In this document: piece by piece, positions 42,039-51,153 of the stretch
Layout of the letters: each line of letters starts with the position of its first letter
Numbering within the stretch: the first letter of the stretch is position 1
Assembly (NCBI GenBank): GCA_031179305.1
Contig: JAPSHX010000004.1
Coordinates: forward strand, 124,001-188,000
DNA length: 64,000 nt
DNA from: Paenarthrobacter sp.
GTDB lineage: Bacteria; Actinomycetota; Actinomycetes; Actinomycetales; Micrococcaceae
Reading direction: 5' to 3'
Position numbers and translations under genes: made by a program
Notes under the pieces: model-generated
The model's database searches: none
Told to the model about the DNA's origin: nothing
Seen by the model: the letters and a program-made list of their open reading frames with translations, nothing else

Positions 42039-42761
42039 CTAGTTCAGCTGGAAGGCGACCTTGGGGCTCGACTTGTTCCCGAGGCGCGCTTCAAACGTGT
42101 AGTAAGCGCCGCCAGCCCCCGGCGTAGCAGTGATCGCGGCGCAGCCTTCAAGCGTGCGGTTGCGTTGCCAGGGGAAGTTTGCGGTCTCGCTCTTGCCGGG
42201 TTGGATGGTCCTGATGAGGTCTTCGCCGCCCGTCTGGCAGTCCTTTGACGAGAAGATGCGGTCCGAGCCACTCATCAGGAGATACTCCATTTGGGAGGTG
42301 CCTACGTTGACTTCGCACGGGGCGGTGCCGCCGTTGGTGATGGTCATGGTCAGCAGCGGCTTTTCGTCCGGGCCGTAGGCAGGCTTGTCAGTCTTGGCGG
42401 CGACCGTCATCAGGTTGAAGTCGCACACAGGTGTGGGCGACGGCGACGCCGCAGCTGTTCCCGTCGGCGTACTCCCCTGCGTGGGTGCCGTTGATGCTTC
42501 CGGCGTGCTGACAGCCTGGGGTTCCGGGTTTCCTGCCAGCGCCCCCGTGAGGGCCACGACGCCACCGACGATGAGGGCAATCACCAGCAGCAGGGCACCA
42601 AAAACCACCTGCCGACGACGGCGGTACACGGCAGGGCTCGGCCGTCGCCTGTTCGCCGAGGTACTTTTGCCCGGTGTGCCGGCGCGGGATGAGCCACGGG
42701 CAGCACCCTTCGCCGGCGCTGATGTGCGCGCGGTCGACTGCTGCTTACCCTTGTTGGCCAT
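42039..42761 (-). CDS. Membrane-anchored hypothetical protein
   Basis: 240 residues: a very basic, Ser/Ala-rich cytoplasmic N-terminus (1-50), one membrane span (VFGALLLVIALIVGGVVALT), a Pro/Thr/Ser linker (80-110), then an extracytoplasmic beta domain with cysteines (PVCDFNLMTVAAKTD, KDCQTGG, EGCAAI) that may form disulfides. Convergent with disA and back to back with mutY. This plan is common in actinobacterial wall-side proteins; function unknown. Confidence 0.85.
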   Translation of the reverse strand: MANKGKQQSTARTSAPAKGAARGSSRAGTPGKSTSANRRRPSPAVYRRRRQVVFGALLLVIALIVGGVVALTGALAGNPEPQAVSTPEASTAPTQGSTPTGTAAASPSPTPVCDFNLMTVAAKTDKPAYGPDEKPLLTMTITNGGTAPCEVNVGTSQMEYLLMSGSDRIFSSKDCQTGGEDLIRTIQPGKSETANFPWQRNRTLEGCAAITATPGAGGAYYTFEARLGNKSSPKVAFQLN

Positions 42762-42896
42762 GGTTCTAGGCTAGGCTCGCGGCCGCGTGGGCACCTAACC
42801 TCCACGCCGCAGGGGCCCAATCCCGGCCTGTGTGACGTCGGCCATGAGCGCTGCCAAGAGTGGTGCCCGCAGGTATCCACTACAGTGGAATCCAGC

Positions 42897-43847
42897 ATGA
42901 CACTTCCCGATTCAGGCCAGCTGGCAGGCCTCCACCAAGCCCTTGATCAGTGGTTCGCCGAGACGGCCCGCGACCTTCCGTGGCGCGAGCCCGATTGCAG
43001 CCCGTGGGGCATCCTGGTCAGCGAAGTGATGCTCCAACAGACTCCCGTTGTCCGGGTGCTCCCGGTGTGGCTGGACTGGATGGAACGCTGGCCCACACCT
43101 GCCCACCTTGCCGACGAACCGTCGGGCGCAGCAGTCCGCCATTGGGGTCGCCTCGGCTACCCGCGCCGGGCCCTGCGACTGCACGCTGCCGCCGTCGCAA
43201 TGCGGGAGCAGCACGACGGCCAGGTGCCGGACAATTACACCGAACTTCTGGAGCTACCGGGCGTCGGCAATTACACAGCAGCCGCCGTCGCAGCTTTCGC
43301 TTTCGGCCGCCGCGAAACCGTGGTGGACACCAATATCCGGCGCGTCCACGCGCGGCTTATCTCCGGAACTGCCCTACCCGCTACGGCCTTGACCGCCGGG
43401 GAGATGCGGCTGGCCGACGCCCTCCTGCCCGGTGACCGGGAGTTGTCCGTGCGCTGGAACGCGTCCGTCATGGAACTCGGTGCAATGGTCTGTACCGCCC
43501 GCAGCCCCAAATGTAGTGACTGTCCTGTTCGCTCCAGTTGCGCCTGGCTCGTGGCCGGTGAGCCGCCGCCGTCGTACACCCCGAAGGGCCAGTCCTGGCA
43601 CGGCACGGACCGCCAAGTACGCGGCGCCGTGATGGCCGTCCTCCGTGAAGCTGCCACGCCAGTCCCGCGGGTGATGTTTGAGCAAGCGCCGGCGGACTTG
43701 GGGTTCGCGCCTTCCGGCGTCGGCGTCCCGCTCGCTGCACTGCATCGGCTTAACTCGGCGCCCGAGCAGCTGGAGCGGGCACTTGAGGGTCTCTTGATGG
43801 ACGGTTTGGCAGAAATGCACGACGGCGGTCTGCGGCTTCCAGCGTAG
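42897..43847 (+). CDS. mutY: A/G-specific adenine glycosylase MutY
   Basis: 316 residues. HhH-GPD fold with catalytic Glu43 (SEVMLQQTP), the helix-hairpin-helix LPGVGNYTAAAVAAFAFG, catalytic Asp144 (VVDTNIRR) and [4Fe-4S] ligands Cys199, 206, 209 and 215. It removes adenine mispaired with 8-oxoguanine. The C-terminal recognition domain is short, as usual in actinobacteria. The ATG at 42897 is preferred to a GTG at 42885; neither has a strong ribosome site. Confidence 0.96.
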   Translation: MTLPDSGQLAGLHQALDQWFAETARDLPWREPDCSPWGILVSEVMLQQTPVVRVLPVWLDWMERWPTPAHLADEPSGAAVRHWGRLGYPRRALRLHAAAVAMREQHDGQVPDNYTELLELPGVGNYTAAAVAAFAFGRRETVVDTNIRRVHARLISGTALPATALTAGEMRLADALLPGDRELSVRWNASVMELGAMVCTARSPKCSDCPVRSSCAWLVAGEPPPSYTPKGQSWHGTDRQVRGAVMAVLREAATPVPRVMFEQAPADLGFAPSGVGVPLAALHRLNSAPEQLERALEGLLMDGLAEMHDGGLRLPA

Positions 43848-43871
43848 GTGCGGCAGGCCTTACTCTGAAGC

Positions 43872-44354
43872 ATGGGCAGAATCGGCGTGGCTTTAACCCT
43901 TGTAGGGACCGCAGCTCTTCTTCCTGGATGCCTCGCCGAGCCGGTGGGCTGCCCGGCGATCGGGCACGTGGCGGGCGTTTCCGTGACCGTCGCTGCCAAC
44001 TACGCAGACGACGTTGCTTCGCTTCGGTTGAAAGCGTGTCAGGATGGCATCTGCACTGAGAAGGACGTCCTGTTGAACCCCGGGGCGACCGCCGTGGACC
44101 AAGGCTGCACTCCGGACGGCGTGTGCTCGGCAACGTCGTCGCCGGACGGAACCCTTCAGGGTTTTCTCGAACTTCCGGCGCTTTCCGAGACTCCCCTTGA
44201 GGCGAGCGTGACAGGCACTTCCCAGGCTGGTATCGCGTTGCCGGCGCGCGCCGTGACCCTTACGCCCAAGGGCGAGTACCCCTACGGCGAACAGTGTGGA
44301 CGAGTGATTTCCGCGGGCGTGATGCTGGACCGTGAGGGGTTGCAGCAGCGGTAG
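43872..44354 (+). CDS. Small lipoprotein of unknown function
   Basis: 160 residues with a signal peptide and lipobox LLPGC (Cys20). The mature part is about 140 residues and has several cysteines (GCPAIGH, ACQDGICTEKD, GCTPDGVCSA). Disulfides are likely outside the cell. It follows mutY by 24 bp on the same strand and precedes the MepB-like gene by 28 bp, so the three may be cotranscribed. Family not recognised. Confidence 0.75.
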   Translation: MGRIGVALTLVGTAALLPGCLAEPVGCPAIGHVAGVSVTVAANYADDVASLRLKACQDGICTEKDVLLNPGATAVDQGCTPDGVCSATSSPDGTLQGFLELPALSETPLEASVTGTSQAGIALPARAVTLTPKGEYPYGEQCGRVISAGVMLDREGLQQR

Positions 44355-44382
44355 GGCGTAGCTAGCACCATAGGATGGGAGC

Positions 44383-44850
44383 GTGCCTGACCATGATTTC
44401 CATCCGGACGTAACCGAGGCACTGCGGGTCCTCAGCCAGTCCTCCGGATTCCCTGCAACACCGGTACCCGAGGCAGAAAATCATGAGTACGGCGCCGCCG
44501 TCGCCAGCCTCGGGCAGGAACAGATCCGGTTCCGGGTGGGAAAACTGACCCCCGCGAAGGTGGGCTTGTTTGTTGCCGCTTGGCGACGCGCCGAGGACGG
44601 GTCCACTGAGCCTTTCCCTGCCGAAGACGGCGCGGATTTGCTGGTGATAACAGTCCGGGAAGGGCCTAGGGCAGGTTACTTCGCTTTCCCGAAATCGGCG
44701 CTGGTCAAGCACGGGATTATGTCTGTGAACGGCACCGGCGGAAAGCGTGGCTTCCGGGTGTATCCGCCCTGGTCCGGGGTCAGCAACCGGCAGGCCGCCC
44801 GGACCCAGCAGTGGCAGTGCGGGTTCTTTAGGGATCACGTTCCAGACTGA
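44383..44850 (+). CDS. MepB-family protein
   Basis: 155 residues from a GTG start. The sequence NHEYGAAVASLGQEQIRFRV, GKLTPAKVGLFVAAWRRAED and a final FRVYPPWSGVSNRQAARTQQ matches the MepB family (first named from a staphylococcal drug-resistance operon; biochemical role unknown). It is probably cotranscribed with the upstream lipoprotein gene. Soluble, no signal peptide. Confidence 0.85.
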   Translation: MPDHDFHPDVTEALRVLSQSSGFPATPVPEAENHEYGAAVASLGQEQIRFRVGKLTPAKVGLFVAAWRRAEDGSTEPFPAEDGADLLVITVREGPRAGYFAFPKSALVKHGIMSVNGTGGKRGFRVYPPWSGVSNRQAARTQQWQCGFFRDHVPD

Positions 44851-44910
44851 TCACCCCGACCTGATCAACAAGGGGTTCACTGACCGCCGGCTAAACGGCA
44901 CTCTTGTCTT

Positions 44911-45708
44911 ATGAGAATCGCGTCCGGGCAATTTAGTGCGGGGACCGATCCCCAGCGCAATCTCGAAGAGGTCAGGCAGTTGATGACCGCGGCCGCCCGG
45001 GGTGATGCCGAGCTTCTGGTACTTCCTGAGTCCAGCCTCTACGCCAGCAACGAGCCCGCATCTATCCTGGCCAGCGTCGCCCAGCCCTTGGACGGCCCGT
45101 TTATCAGTGGTGTGGCAGCATCAGCCAAGGATCTTCGGTTGCCGGTGGTTGTGGGAACCACCGAGGCAAATCCTGACGGTCTGCCATTCAACACGCTCGT
45201 GGCCATTGACGGGGCCGGCGTCGTGCAGGCTACGTACCGGAAGGTGCATTTGTATGATGCTTTCGGATACACGGAAAGCTCCGGAATCTCCCCTGGCGTG
45301 ATCGCCAACCCGGAGTTGCTGAATATCGCCGGCCTGCACTTCGGAATGCTCACGTGCTACGACCTCAGGTTTCCCGAAAGTTCCCGGTTACTGGTGGATG
45401 CCGGCGCTGACGTCCTGCTTTTGCCAGCCATGTGGATCGTGGGCCCGGGCAAGGAAGATCACTGGAGCACGCTGGTCCGCGCACGCGCCATTGAGAACAC
45501 TGCGTACGTGGTCACCGCTAACCAGACAGGCCCCCTTGCTACCGGCTACTCCATCGGGGTGGACCCTTTCGGGGTCGTCATGGCCAATGCCGGCGAATCA
45601 CCGGGCGTCATCTATTGCGACTTGACTGCCGAGCGAATAGCGGAGGTTCGTGGGCGGGTTCCGTCGCTGCTCAACCGCCGCTTCAGGGTGGTCCCGAGGG
45701 AGCCTTGA
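44911..45708 (+). CDS. Carbon-nitrogen hydrolase (nitrilase superfamily)
   Basis: 265 residues with the complete catalytic triad: Glu40 in LVLPESSLY, Lys111 in YRKVHLYDAFGY, and Cys149 in GMLTCYDLRFPESSR. The pattern resembles omega-amidase/Nit-type amidases more than true nitrilases. It hydrolyses amide bonds of small molecules. Monocistronic by spacing, followed by a C26 peptidase gene that also handles amides. Confidence 0.92.
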   Translation: MRIASGQFSAGTDPQRNLEEVRQLMTAAARGDAELLVLPESSLYASNEPASILASVAQPLDGPFISGVAASAKDLRLPVVVGTTEANPDGLPFNTLVAIDGAGVVQATYRKVHLYDAFGYTESSGISPGVIANPELLNIAGLHFGMLTCYDLRFPESSRLLVDAGADVLLLPAMWIVGPGKEDHWSTLVRARAIENTAYVVTANQTGPLATGYSIGVDPFGVVMANAGESPGVIYCDLTAERIAEVRGRVPSLLNRRFRVVPREP

Positions 45709-45817
45709 GAACCCGGCCGGGCGTGATCGGACTGACATGTGATTTTGACAGCAACGAAACATTCGGCCGCGTCTCGCGTCCTAGAATTTAAGGGAAGATT
45801 TGCCCCGGAAGGACCCC

Positions 45818-46657
45818 ATGGAAACCACAGACACCGCAATGAAACCCGTCATCGGGCTCACCACCTACCTTGAACAGGCAGGCACTGACGGTTGTGGCAC
45901 GGTAAATGCGGCGTTCCTTCCGGAAACCTACCTGGCCCCCGTTACGGCGGCGGGGGGTGTACCGATCCTGCTGCCGCCACAACCAGTCACAGCAGGGGTT
46001 ATCGAGCTTCTCATCAGCCGCTTGGACGGGCTGGTCATTCCGGGGGGCTGGGATGTTGATCCTGGTTTGTATGGTCAGGAACGCCATGAAAAGACTGATG
46101 AGCCGCGTCCGGAACGGGACGCCTGGGAGCAGGCTCTTATCCGTGAAGCCATTCGGCAGGATATCCCCTTGTTGTGCATCTGCAGGGGTGAGCAGCTGTT
46201 GAACGTAACCCTGGGAGGCACCCTGCATCAGCACCTCCCGGAGGTGGTTGGTAACGGCAGGTATCAGCTGGGCGGCTACCAGTTCAACCTGATTCCCGTC
46301 ATGGTTCGCCCGGAGTCCACCTTGGCGAGGCTGACCGGTTTGGGCCTGGACGCCGTCCCGGTATCGCACCACCAAGCGGTGGACATGCTCGGCGAGGGAC
46401 TCGTGGCTTCAGCATGGAGCGAGGACCAGATTGTAGAGGCCATTGAATATCCGGCAAACACCTTCACGGTAGGCGTTCAGTGGCACCCTGAGGAGCTTCC
46501 GGAAGAATTCGGCCTGTTCCGTGGCTTCATTGAAGCAGCACGCGGAAAGTACCTCTCACGCTTGGTCCCGGTGACATCCTCTTCCGCCACGGCTGACCTG
46601 AATGAGGCACTGGAAGGAACACCGTCCCTGACGTCGGAAGACCTGCCCACACTTTGA
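45818..46657 (+). CDS. Gamma-glutamyl-gamma-aminobutyrate hydrolase-like peptidase C26
   Basis: 279 residues of the class I glutamine-amidotransferase fold: nucleophile Cys122 in LLCICRGEQLLNV, the GGWDVDP oxyanion region (PuuD-type) and His in VGVQWHPEE. PuuD-type enzymes release GABA from gamma-glutamyl-GABA in putrescine breakdown. No other put/puu gene is adjacent, so the substrate is uncertain. The ATG at 45818 has GGAAGGA upstream. Confidence 0.9.
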   Translation: METTDTAMKPVIGLTTYLEQAGTDGCGTVNAAFLPETYLAPVTAAGGVPILLPPQPVTAGVIELLISRLDGLVIPGGWDVDPGLYGQERHEKTDEPRPERDAWEQALIREAIRQDIPLLCICRGEQLLNVTLGGTLHQHLPEVVGNGRYQLGGYQFNLIPVMVRPESTLARLTGLGLDAVPVSHHQAVDMLGEGLVASAWSEDQIVEAIEYPANTFTVGVQWHPEELPEEFGLFRGFIEAARGKYLSRLVPVTSSSATADLNEALEGTPSLTSEDLPTL

Positions 46658-46698
46658 TGGAAAGCATTGCATCCTTGTAATTCCCCTTGCCCTCGATA

Positions 46699-46714
46699 AG
46701 TAAGCATGCTTACT
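46699..46714. promoter_or_regulatory. Perfect 16-bp palindrome upstream of the amidotransferase operon
   Basis: AGTAAGCATGCTTACT, 57 bp before the start of the asparagine-synthase-like gene. Such a site suits a MarR- or TetR-type dimer. No regulator gene is adjacent, so it may belong to a wider regulon. Confidence 0.55.
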
Positions 46715-46770
46715 ATTGGGGTTAGTTCAGAGGTTAAGCAGTTAGCCCACAGCTCTGCCAAGGAATGACG

Positions 46771-48549
46771 ATGTGCGGAATTGCAGGCGAAATAGCTTTC
46801 AGCGGTAGACGGGCGTCCAGGGATTCAGTCCTGGACATGATGGGGGCCATGACCTCCCGGGGGCCGGACGGACGGGGCACTTGGGACGCGGGTTGGGTGG
46901 CGATGGGCCACCAGCGCCTCAGCATCATCGACCTCTCCCCAGCAGGTACGCAGCCCATGGTGGATGATGGCAATGTGGCCATCACGTTCAATGGCTGCAT
47001 CTACAACTTCAAGGAACTGCGCCGGGAACTGGAGCCGGAGTTCGCCTTCCGGTCAACATCAGACACCGAGGTGATTCTGAAGGCGTACCAAAAGTGGGGC
47101 CACGACTTTGTTCACCACCTTACGGGCATGTTTGCGATCGCCATTGCCGATACCCGACGCAATGAGGTGCTGCTGGTTCGCGACCGGCTGGGTATCAAGC
47201 CCCTCTATGTTGCCCCTCTCCCGGGGCGGCTGCGGTTCTCCTCGACTTTGCCGGCCATCCTTGCTTCCGGCGGGATAGACACGTCGCTGGACGAGGTCGC
47301 CCTTCACCACTACCTCAGTTGGCACTCGATCGTCCCCGCCCCGCGGACCATCCTGAATGGCGTCGCCAAAGTTCCCGCCGCCACTATCCGGACCGTCAGG
47401 CCGGACGGCACGTGGCGGGACCGGGAGTACTGGAAGCCCGAATACACGCGGAAGGAACAGCACGCCAACTGGTCCGCCGAGGATTGGCAGGATGCCATTG
47501 CCGAGGCTCTTCGAACAGCAGTACGACGCCGGATGGTTGCCGATGTGCCAGTAGGTGTCCTTTTGTCGGGAGGACTCGATTCAAGCCTCCTGGTGGCTTT
47601 ACTCGCCGAGCAGGGCCAGCACGGGCTGTCCACCTTCAGTATTGGATTTGATGGAGCCGGCGGTGATTCCGGAAACGAGTTCGAATACTCCGACCGGATT
47701 GCGGAGACTTTCGGGAGCAACCACGAGCGGCTCCACGTCAACACTGCTGACTTCGCTCCCGCCATTCCCACCGCCATCGCGGCAATGTCGGAACCGATGG
47801 CCAGCCATGACGTGACGGCCTTCCACCTGTTGTCCGAAGCCGTGTCCCGACACCTCAAGGTGGTTCAATGTGGCCAAGGAGCTGATGAGGTGTTCGCTGG
47901 TTACAGATACCACCAACCCCTGGCTTCCGTGACTCGGGATGAGGCACTGAATACTTTCACCGCGGCGTTCGTAGACCACGGCAACCAGGAACTAGCCGAA
48001 ATGGTGGAACCCGAATGGTGGGCTGGCAAAGATGCCAGCCGGGACGTCCTGGCGACCCACTTGGCGGCCCCGGGTGCCGACACGGCATTGGATGCCGTCC
48101 TGCGATTGGACACCCATTTGTTGATGGTGGATGATCCCGTGAAACGGCTGGACAACATGTCCATGGCATGGAGCATTGAGGCCCGTGTTCCATTCCTGGA
48201 CCAGGATTTGGTGGAGCTGGCCGCCGCTTGCCCGCCCGAGCTAAAGGCTTCCCAAGGCGGCAAGGGCATCCTTAAGGACCTGGGGCGCCGGCTCCTGCCC
48301 CATGAGGTAGTGGACCGGCCCAAAGGGTACTTTCCGGTACCTGCATTAAGGCATTTGGAGGAACCGTTCATCACCATGGTGGGCGACGCCCTTCACGCCC
48401 CCGAGGCAAAACAACGCGGCCTTTTCCGCTCTGACTTCATCGAAGGCCTGCTGGCTAATCCCAACGAACGTCGAACACCGGTGAACAGCAACGTCCTTTG
48501 GCAGGTGGCACTCCTGGAAATGTGGCTCCAAAGCCATGGTGTGGGCTGA
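46771..48549 (+). CDS. Asparagine-synthase-like amidotransferase, probable N-acetylglutaminylglutamine amidotransferase
   Basis: 592 residues. The N-terminal Ntn glutaminase begins MCGIAGE, so Cys2 is the nucleophile once Met is removed; this fixes the start at 46771, with AAGGA 6 nt upstream. The synthetase half has the ATP loop LLSGGLDSSLLVALL and SIGFDG. The motifs NGCIYNFKELRREL, LHHYLSWHSIVPAPRTIL and QGADEVFAGYRY resemble the osmolyte enzyme that amidates N-acetyl-Gln-Gln rather than general AsnB. The usual partner (an N-acetyltransferase/ATP-grasp ligase) is not nearby. It is followed by an SDR gene. Confidence 0.8.
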   Translation: MCGIAGEIAFSGRRASRDSVLDMMGAMTSRGPDGRGTWDAGWVAMGHQRLSIIDLSPAGTQPMVDDGNVAITFNGCIYNFKELRRELEPEFAFRSTSDTEVILKAYQKWGHDFVHHLTGMFAIAIADTRRNEVLLVRDRLGIKPLYVAPLPGRLRFSSTLPAILASGGIDTSLDEVALHHYLSWHSIVPAPRTILNGVAKVPAATIRTVRPDGTWRDREYWKPEYTRKEQHANWSAEDWQDAIAEALRTAVRRRMVADVPVGVLLSGGLDSSLLVALLAEQGQHGLSTFSIGFDGAGGDSGNEFEYSDRIAETFGSNHERLHVNTADFAPAIPTAIAAMSEPMASHDVTAFHLLSEAVSRHLKVVQCGQGADEVFAGYRYHQPLASVTRDEALNTFTAAFVDHGNQELAEMVEPEWWAGKDASRDVLATHLAAPGADTALDAVLRLDTHLLMVDDPVKRLDNMSMAWSIEARVPFLDQDLVELAAACPPELKASQGGKGILKDLGRRLLPHEVVDRPKGYFPVPALRHLEEPFITMVGDALHAPEAKQRGLFRSDFIEGLLANPNERRTPVNSNVLWQVALLEMWLQSHGVG

Positions 48550-48583
48550 TGCCGGAATCACACCACCACTGAAAGGAACGACC

Positions 48584-49384
48584 ATGACCACCACTGACAG
48601 GCCACTCGCCTTGGTCACAGGTGCTTCAAGCGGCATCGGATTCGAATTGGCAAGGCAGTTCCTCAGCAACGGATTCGACACCGTTATCGTGGCGGAAAAC
48701 GACAAGATCCACACGGCCGCAGAGGAACTGAAAGGCCTCGGCGGGGAGGTGTACGCGGAACAGATTGACCTCACTGACAAGCAAGGCATGAATCGCTTGC
48801 ACACTGCAGTCACAGCCTTGGGCCGGCCGCTGGAAGCAGTCGCCATTAACGCCGGCATCGGAGTGGGCGGACCCTTCGTGGAAACTGACCTCTCAGCAGA
48901 ACTCAAGACGATCGACTTGAACGTCACCTCTACGGTGGTCATCGCCAAATGGGTCGCGTCGGACATGGTTCAACGCAACAAGGGGAAAATCCTGTTCACC
49001 TCCTCGGTCATTTCCCGTGCACCGGCACCCTTTCAAGCCATTTACGGCGCATCCAAAGCCTTTGTGCAGTCCTTCGGGCAAGCACTGCGCAATGAACTGA
49101 AGGACACAGGGGTCACTGTCACCACCCTTCTGCCTGGACCAACGGAGACGGACTTCTTTGAACGGGCCGATCTCTTGGACACAAAGGTGGGCGCGGACGA
49201 GAAAGACGATCCGGCGCTGGTCGCGGAACAGGGATTCAAGGCCCTGATGGACGGTGACGGAAAGGTGCTGGGCGGCTCCCTCAAGTCCCGCACCATGGGC
49301 CTGGGCAGCAACGTCGTGCCCGACGCCGCGGGAGCCGAATACAACCGCAAACTCAGCGAGCCAGGATCCGGAAAAGACAAGTAA
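48584..49384 (+). CDS. Short-chain dehydrogenase/reductase
   Basis: 267 residues with the cofactor motif TGASSGIG, the NAG-type motif NAGIGVGG, catalytic Ser (FTSSVISRAP) and YGASK. No substrate can be assigned. The ATG at 48584 follows GAAAGGAACG and lies 34 bp after the amidotransferase gene, so it is cotranscribed with it and with the small acidic protein downstream. Confidence 0.9.
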   Translation: MTTTDRPLALVTGASSGIGFELARQFLSNGFDTVIVAENDKIHTAAEELKGLGGEVYAEQIDLTDKQGMNRLHTAVTALGRPLEAVAINAGIGVGGPFVETDLSAELKTIDLNVTSTVVIAKWVASDMVQRNKGKILFTSSVISRAPAPFQAIYGASKAFVQSFGQALRNELKDTGVTVTTLLPGPTETDFFERADLLDTKVGADEKDDPALVAEQGFKALMDGDGKVLGGSLKSRTMGLGSNVVPDAAGAEYNRKLSEPGSGKDK

Positions 49385-49407
49385 GAACCAGAACAGAAGG
49401 AGTGGCT

Positions 49408-49677
49408 ATGTCCAACCCCAATGAAGAACAGAACACCGCCGGCGAAGCCGTCGACGACGTCATCGTTCCACAGGACGACGCCTTGCCGAATCCCGTCCGT
49501 TCCGGCCACGGCAAGATGCCTCAGGACATCGACGACGACGTTTACGAGAAAGCCGCGGAGCAGGAACGCGTCGCCGCAGGCCTTGCTGATTACGCTCCCA
49601 GCGACGCCCCGGATGCCACGGAGCCCCTGCCTTCGGAGGCCTCCGAAGAAGCGGACCTGGCACAGCGCGGACTATGA
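49408..49677 (+). CDS. Small acidic hypothetical protein
   Basis: 89 residues, strongly acidic and probably disordered (MSNPNEEQNTAGEAVDDVIV, MPQDIDDDVYEKAAEQERVA). AGAAGGAG stands 5 nt before the ATG. It closes the three-gene operon behind the amidotransferase and SDR, with a 23-bp gap. The composition suggests a stress or hydrophilin-like protein; no known domain. Confidence 0.75.
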   Translation: MSNPNEEQNTAGEAVDDVIVPQDDALPNPVRSGHGKMPQDIDDDVYEKAAEQERVAAGLADYAPSDAPDATEPLPSEASEEADLAQRGL

Positions 49678-49739
49678 ACACCTCAGACGACGACTCTGAA
49701 GAGGGCCGCTGACGGATCCTTATCCAGACGCCCCGGCCT

Positions 49740-50546
49740 TCACGGCCCCTCGCCGAACGACTTCCGGTAGCCACTTGGCGTGAAGCCAAGGTACTTCCGG
49801 AAGTCGTTCGTCAGGTGCGCATGGTCGGCGTAGCCAAGTTCGACGGCGATCGCGGCAAGGTCCGCTGTTGGGTCGGACCTGGTACGCTCAGCCGCATCCT
49901 GCAATCTTCGACGCCGAATTAGCGCGGAGGGACTCAGCCCGACGTACTTTCCGGCAATTCTCTGCAGGGTTCTCGGAGACACGGCGAGACGGGATGCCAC
50001 GTCCTCGATCAGGAGCACGTGGGGCTCGGAAGCAATCAGATCCATCATCCGGTTCGCGAGCAAGGCCTCCTCGGATGCTTCACACTCAAGGGAAACCAGC
50101 CACGCAACAAAGGCTTCCACCGCCCCCTCCCGGCGAGCGCCGCCGTCGTGCGTGTCACCAAGCGACGGGGTCATGGCTGCCGACACGGCTCCATGAAGGT
50201 CTGCCAGCGCTAATGCCACTTCCTGATCGCGGAGGGCTCCCGGCCTGTCGGTGAACAGTGGCACCGCTGCCGGGCGGAGAAGAGCGCCCACCGCCCAACC
50301 TTTGCCGGTCAGGTCGCGATAGGCCGCCCGGGTAGTGGGACCGGAGAATTCTACAACTTCGCCTTGCACCACCAGATTGGACGTGGGGTAGGCGATCACG
50401 TGCTGCCGGGATGACCGGCCGGGCTCGATGTCCCACTCCGGAATCCAGAACCATTGCACCAGGTCAGCAACGGACGCCGGGGCCGGGATGCGGTGAAAGG
50501 TGGGCAGTCTTGCCGGATACAGGATGCCCTTGAACGAACCCTCCAT
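49740..50546 (-). CDS. AraC-family transcriptional regulator
   Basis: 268 residues. N-terminal sensor resembling the DUF6597 type (FHRIPAPASVADLVQWFWIP), then a double-HTH AraC domain (LLIEDVASRLAVSPRTLQRI, AIAVELGYADHAHLTNDFRK). The ATG at 50546 has GGGAAGGG 4 nt upstream. It is divergent from the VOC protein at 50624 with only 77 bp between them, so that gene is the likely target. Confidence 0.92.
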   Translation of the reverse strand: MEGSFKGILYPARLPTFHRIPAPASVADLVQWFWIPEWDIEPGRSSRQHVIAYPTSNLVVQGEVVEFSGPTTRAAYRDLTGKGWAVGALLRPAAVPLFTDRPGALRDQEVALALADLHGAVSAAMTPSLGDTHDGGARREGAVEAFVAWLVSLECEASEEALLANRMMDLIASEPHVLLIEDVASRLAVSPRTLQRIAGKYVGLSPSALIRRRRLQDAAERTRSDPTADLAAIAVELGYADHAHLTNDFRKYLGFTPSGYRKSFGEGP

Positions 50547-50623
50547 TGGACCCTTCCCAAGCGGATCAAAGCTGTCGCAAATCTCCAAGCGCTACCTGGC
50601 AGAAAGCCCGTAGCGTCATAGCC

Positions 50624-51136
50624 ATGACAGATACTACAAGCACAGAGTCCACCACGGCAGCCCACGGCGAATACACCACCCATGGCATCCCGAACGGCCT
50701 GACCAGCCTCACGCCGTTCCTTGCGGTGCCCAACGCCAAGGAAGCCATCGTGTTCTACCGCGACGTGTTCGGCGCCCGGGTTGTAGGCGAAACCGAAATG
50801 GGCGGGATCGTGGTTCACGCCGAACTCGACTTCGGTAACGGGCACCTCCAACTGGGCGAGCCCAACCCGGAATACCATTTGGTCCCGGCGCCGAGCGGGG
50901 AGGACGACTGTTACTCCCTCGGCCTCTACTGCCAAGACGCAGATGGACTCGTCAAAAAGGCGGAGCAAGCCGGGGCCACTATCCGCGAGCCGTTATCCAC
51001 GTTCGCCTCAGGTGATCGCTACGCCAGCATCCGTGATCCCTTCGGTGTTCGCTGGTCCATCATGACGCGCGTCGAGGACCTCTCAGAAGAAGAGAGCAAC
51101 CGCCGCGTTGATGAGTGGGCGGCGCAGCAGGGCTAG
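50624..51136 (+). CDS. VOC-family (glyoxalase/PhnB-like) protein
   Basis: 170 residues with the PhnB-like vicinal-oxygen-chelate pattern: TPFLAVPNAKEAIVFYRDVF, HAELDFGNGHLQLGEPNPEY and FASGDRYASIRDPFGVRWSI. Such proteins are metal-dependent lyases or dioxygenases, or drug-binding proteins. It is divergent from an AraC regulator, an arrangement typical for an inducible resistance or detoxification gene. Convergent with a second, unrelated VOC gene. Confidence 0.88.
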   Translation: MTDTTSTESTTAAHGEYTTHGIPNGLTSLTPFLAVPNAKEAIVFYRDVFGARVVGETEMGGIVVHAELDFGNGHLQLGEPNPEYHLVPAPSGEDDCYSLGLYCQDADGLVKKAEQAGATIREPLSTFASGDRYASIRDPFGVRWSIMTRVEDLSEEESNRRVDEWAAQQG

Positions 51137-51153
51137 GACGCCGGCCCGGGACC

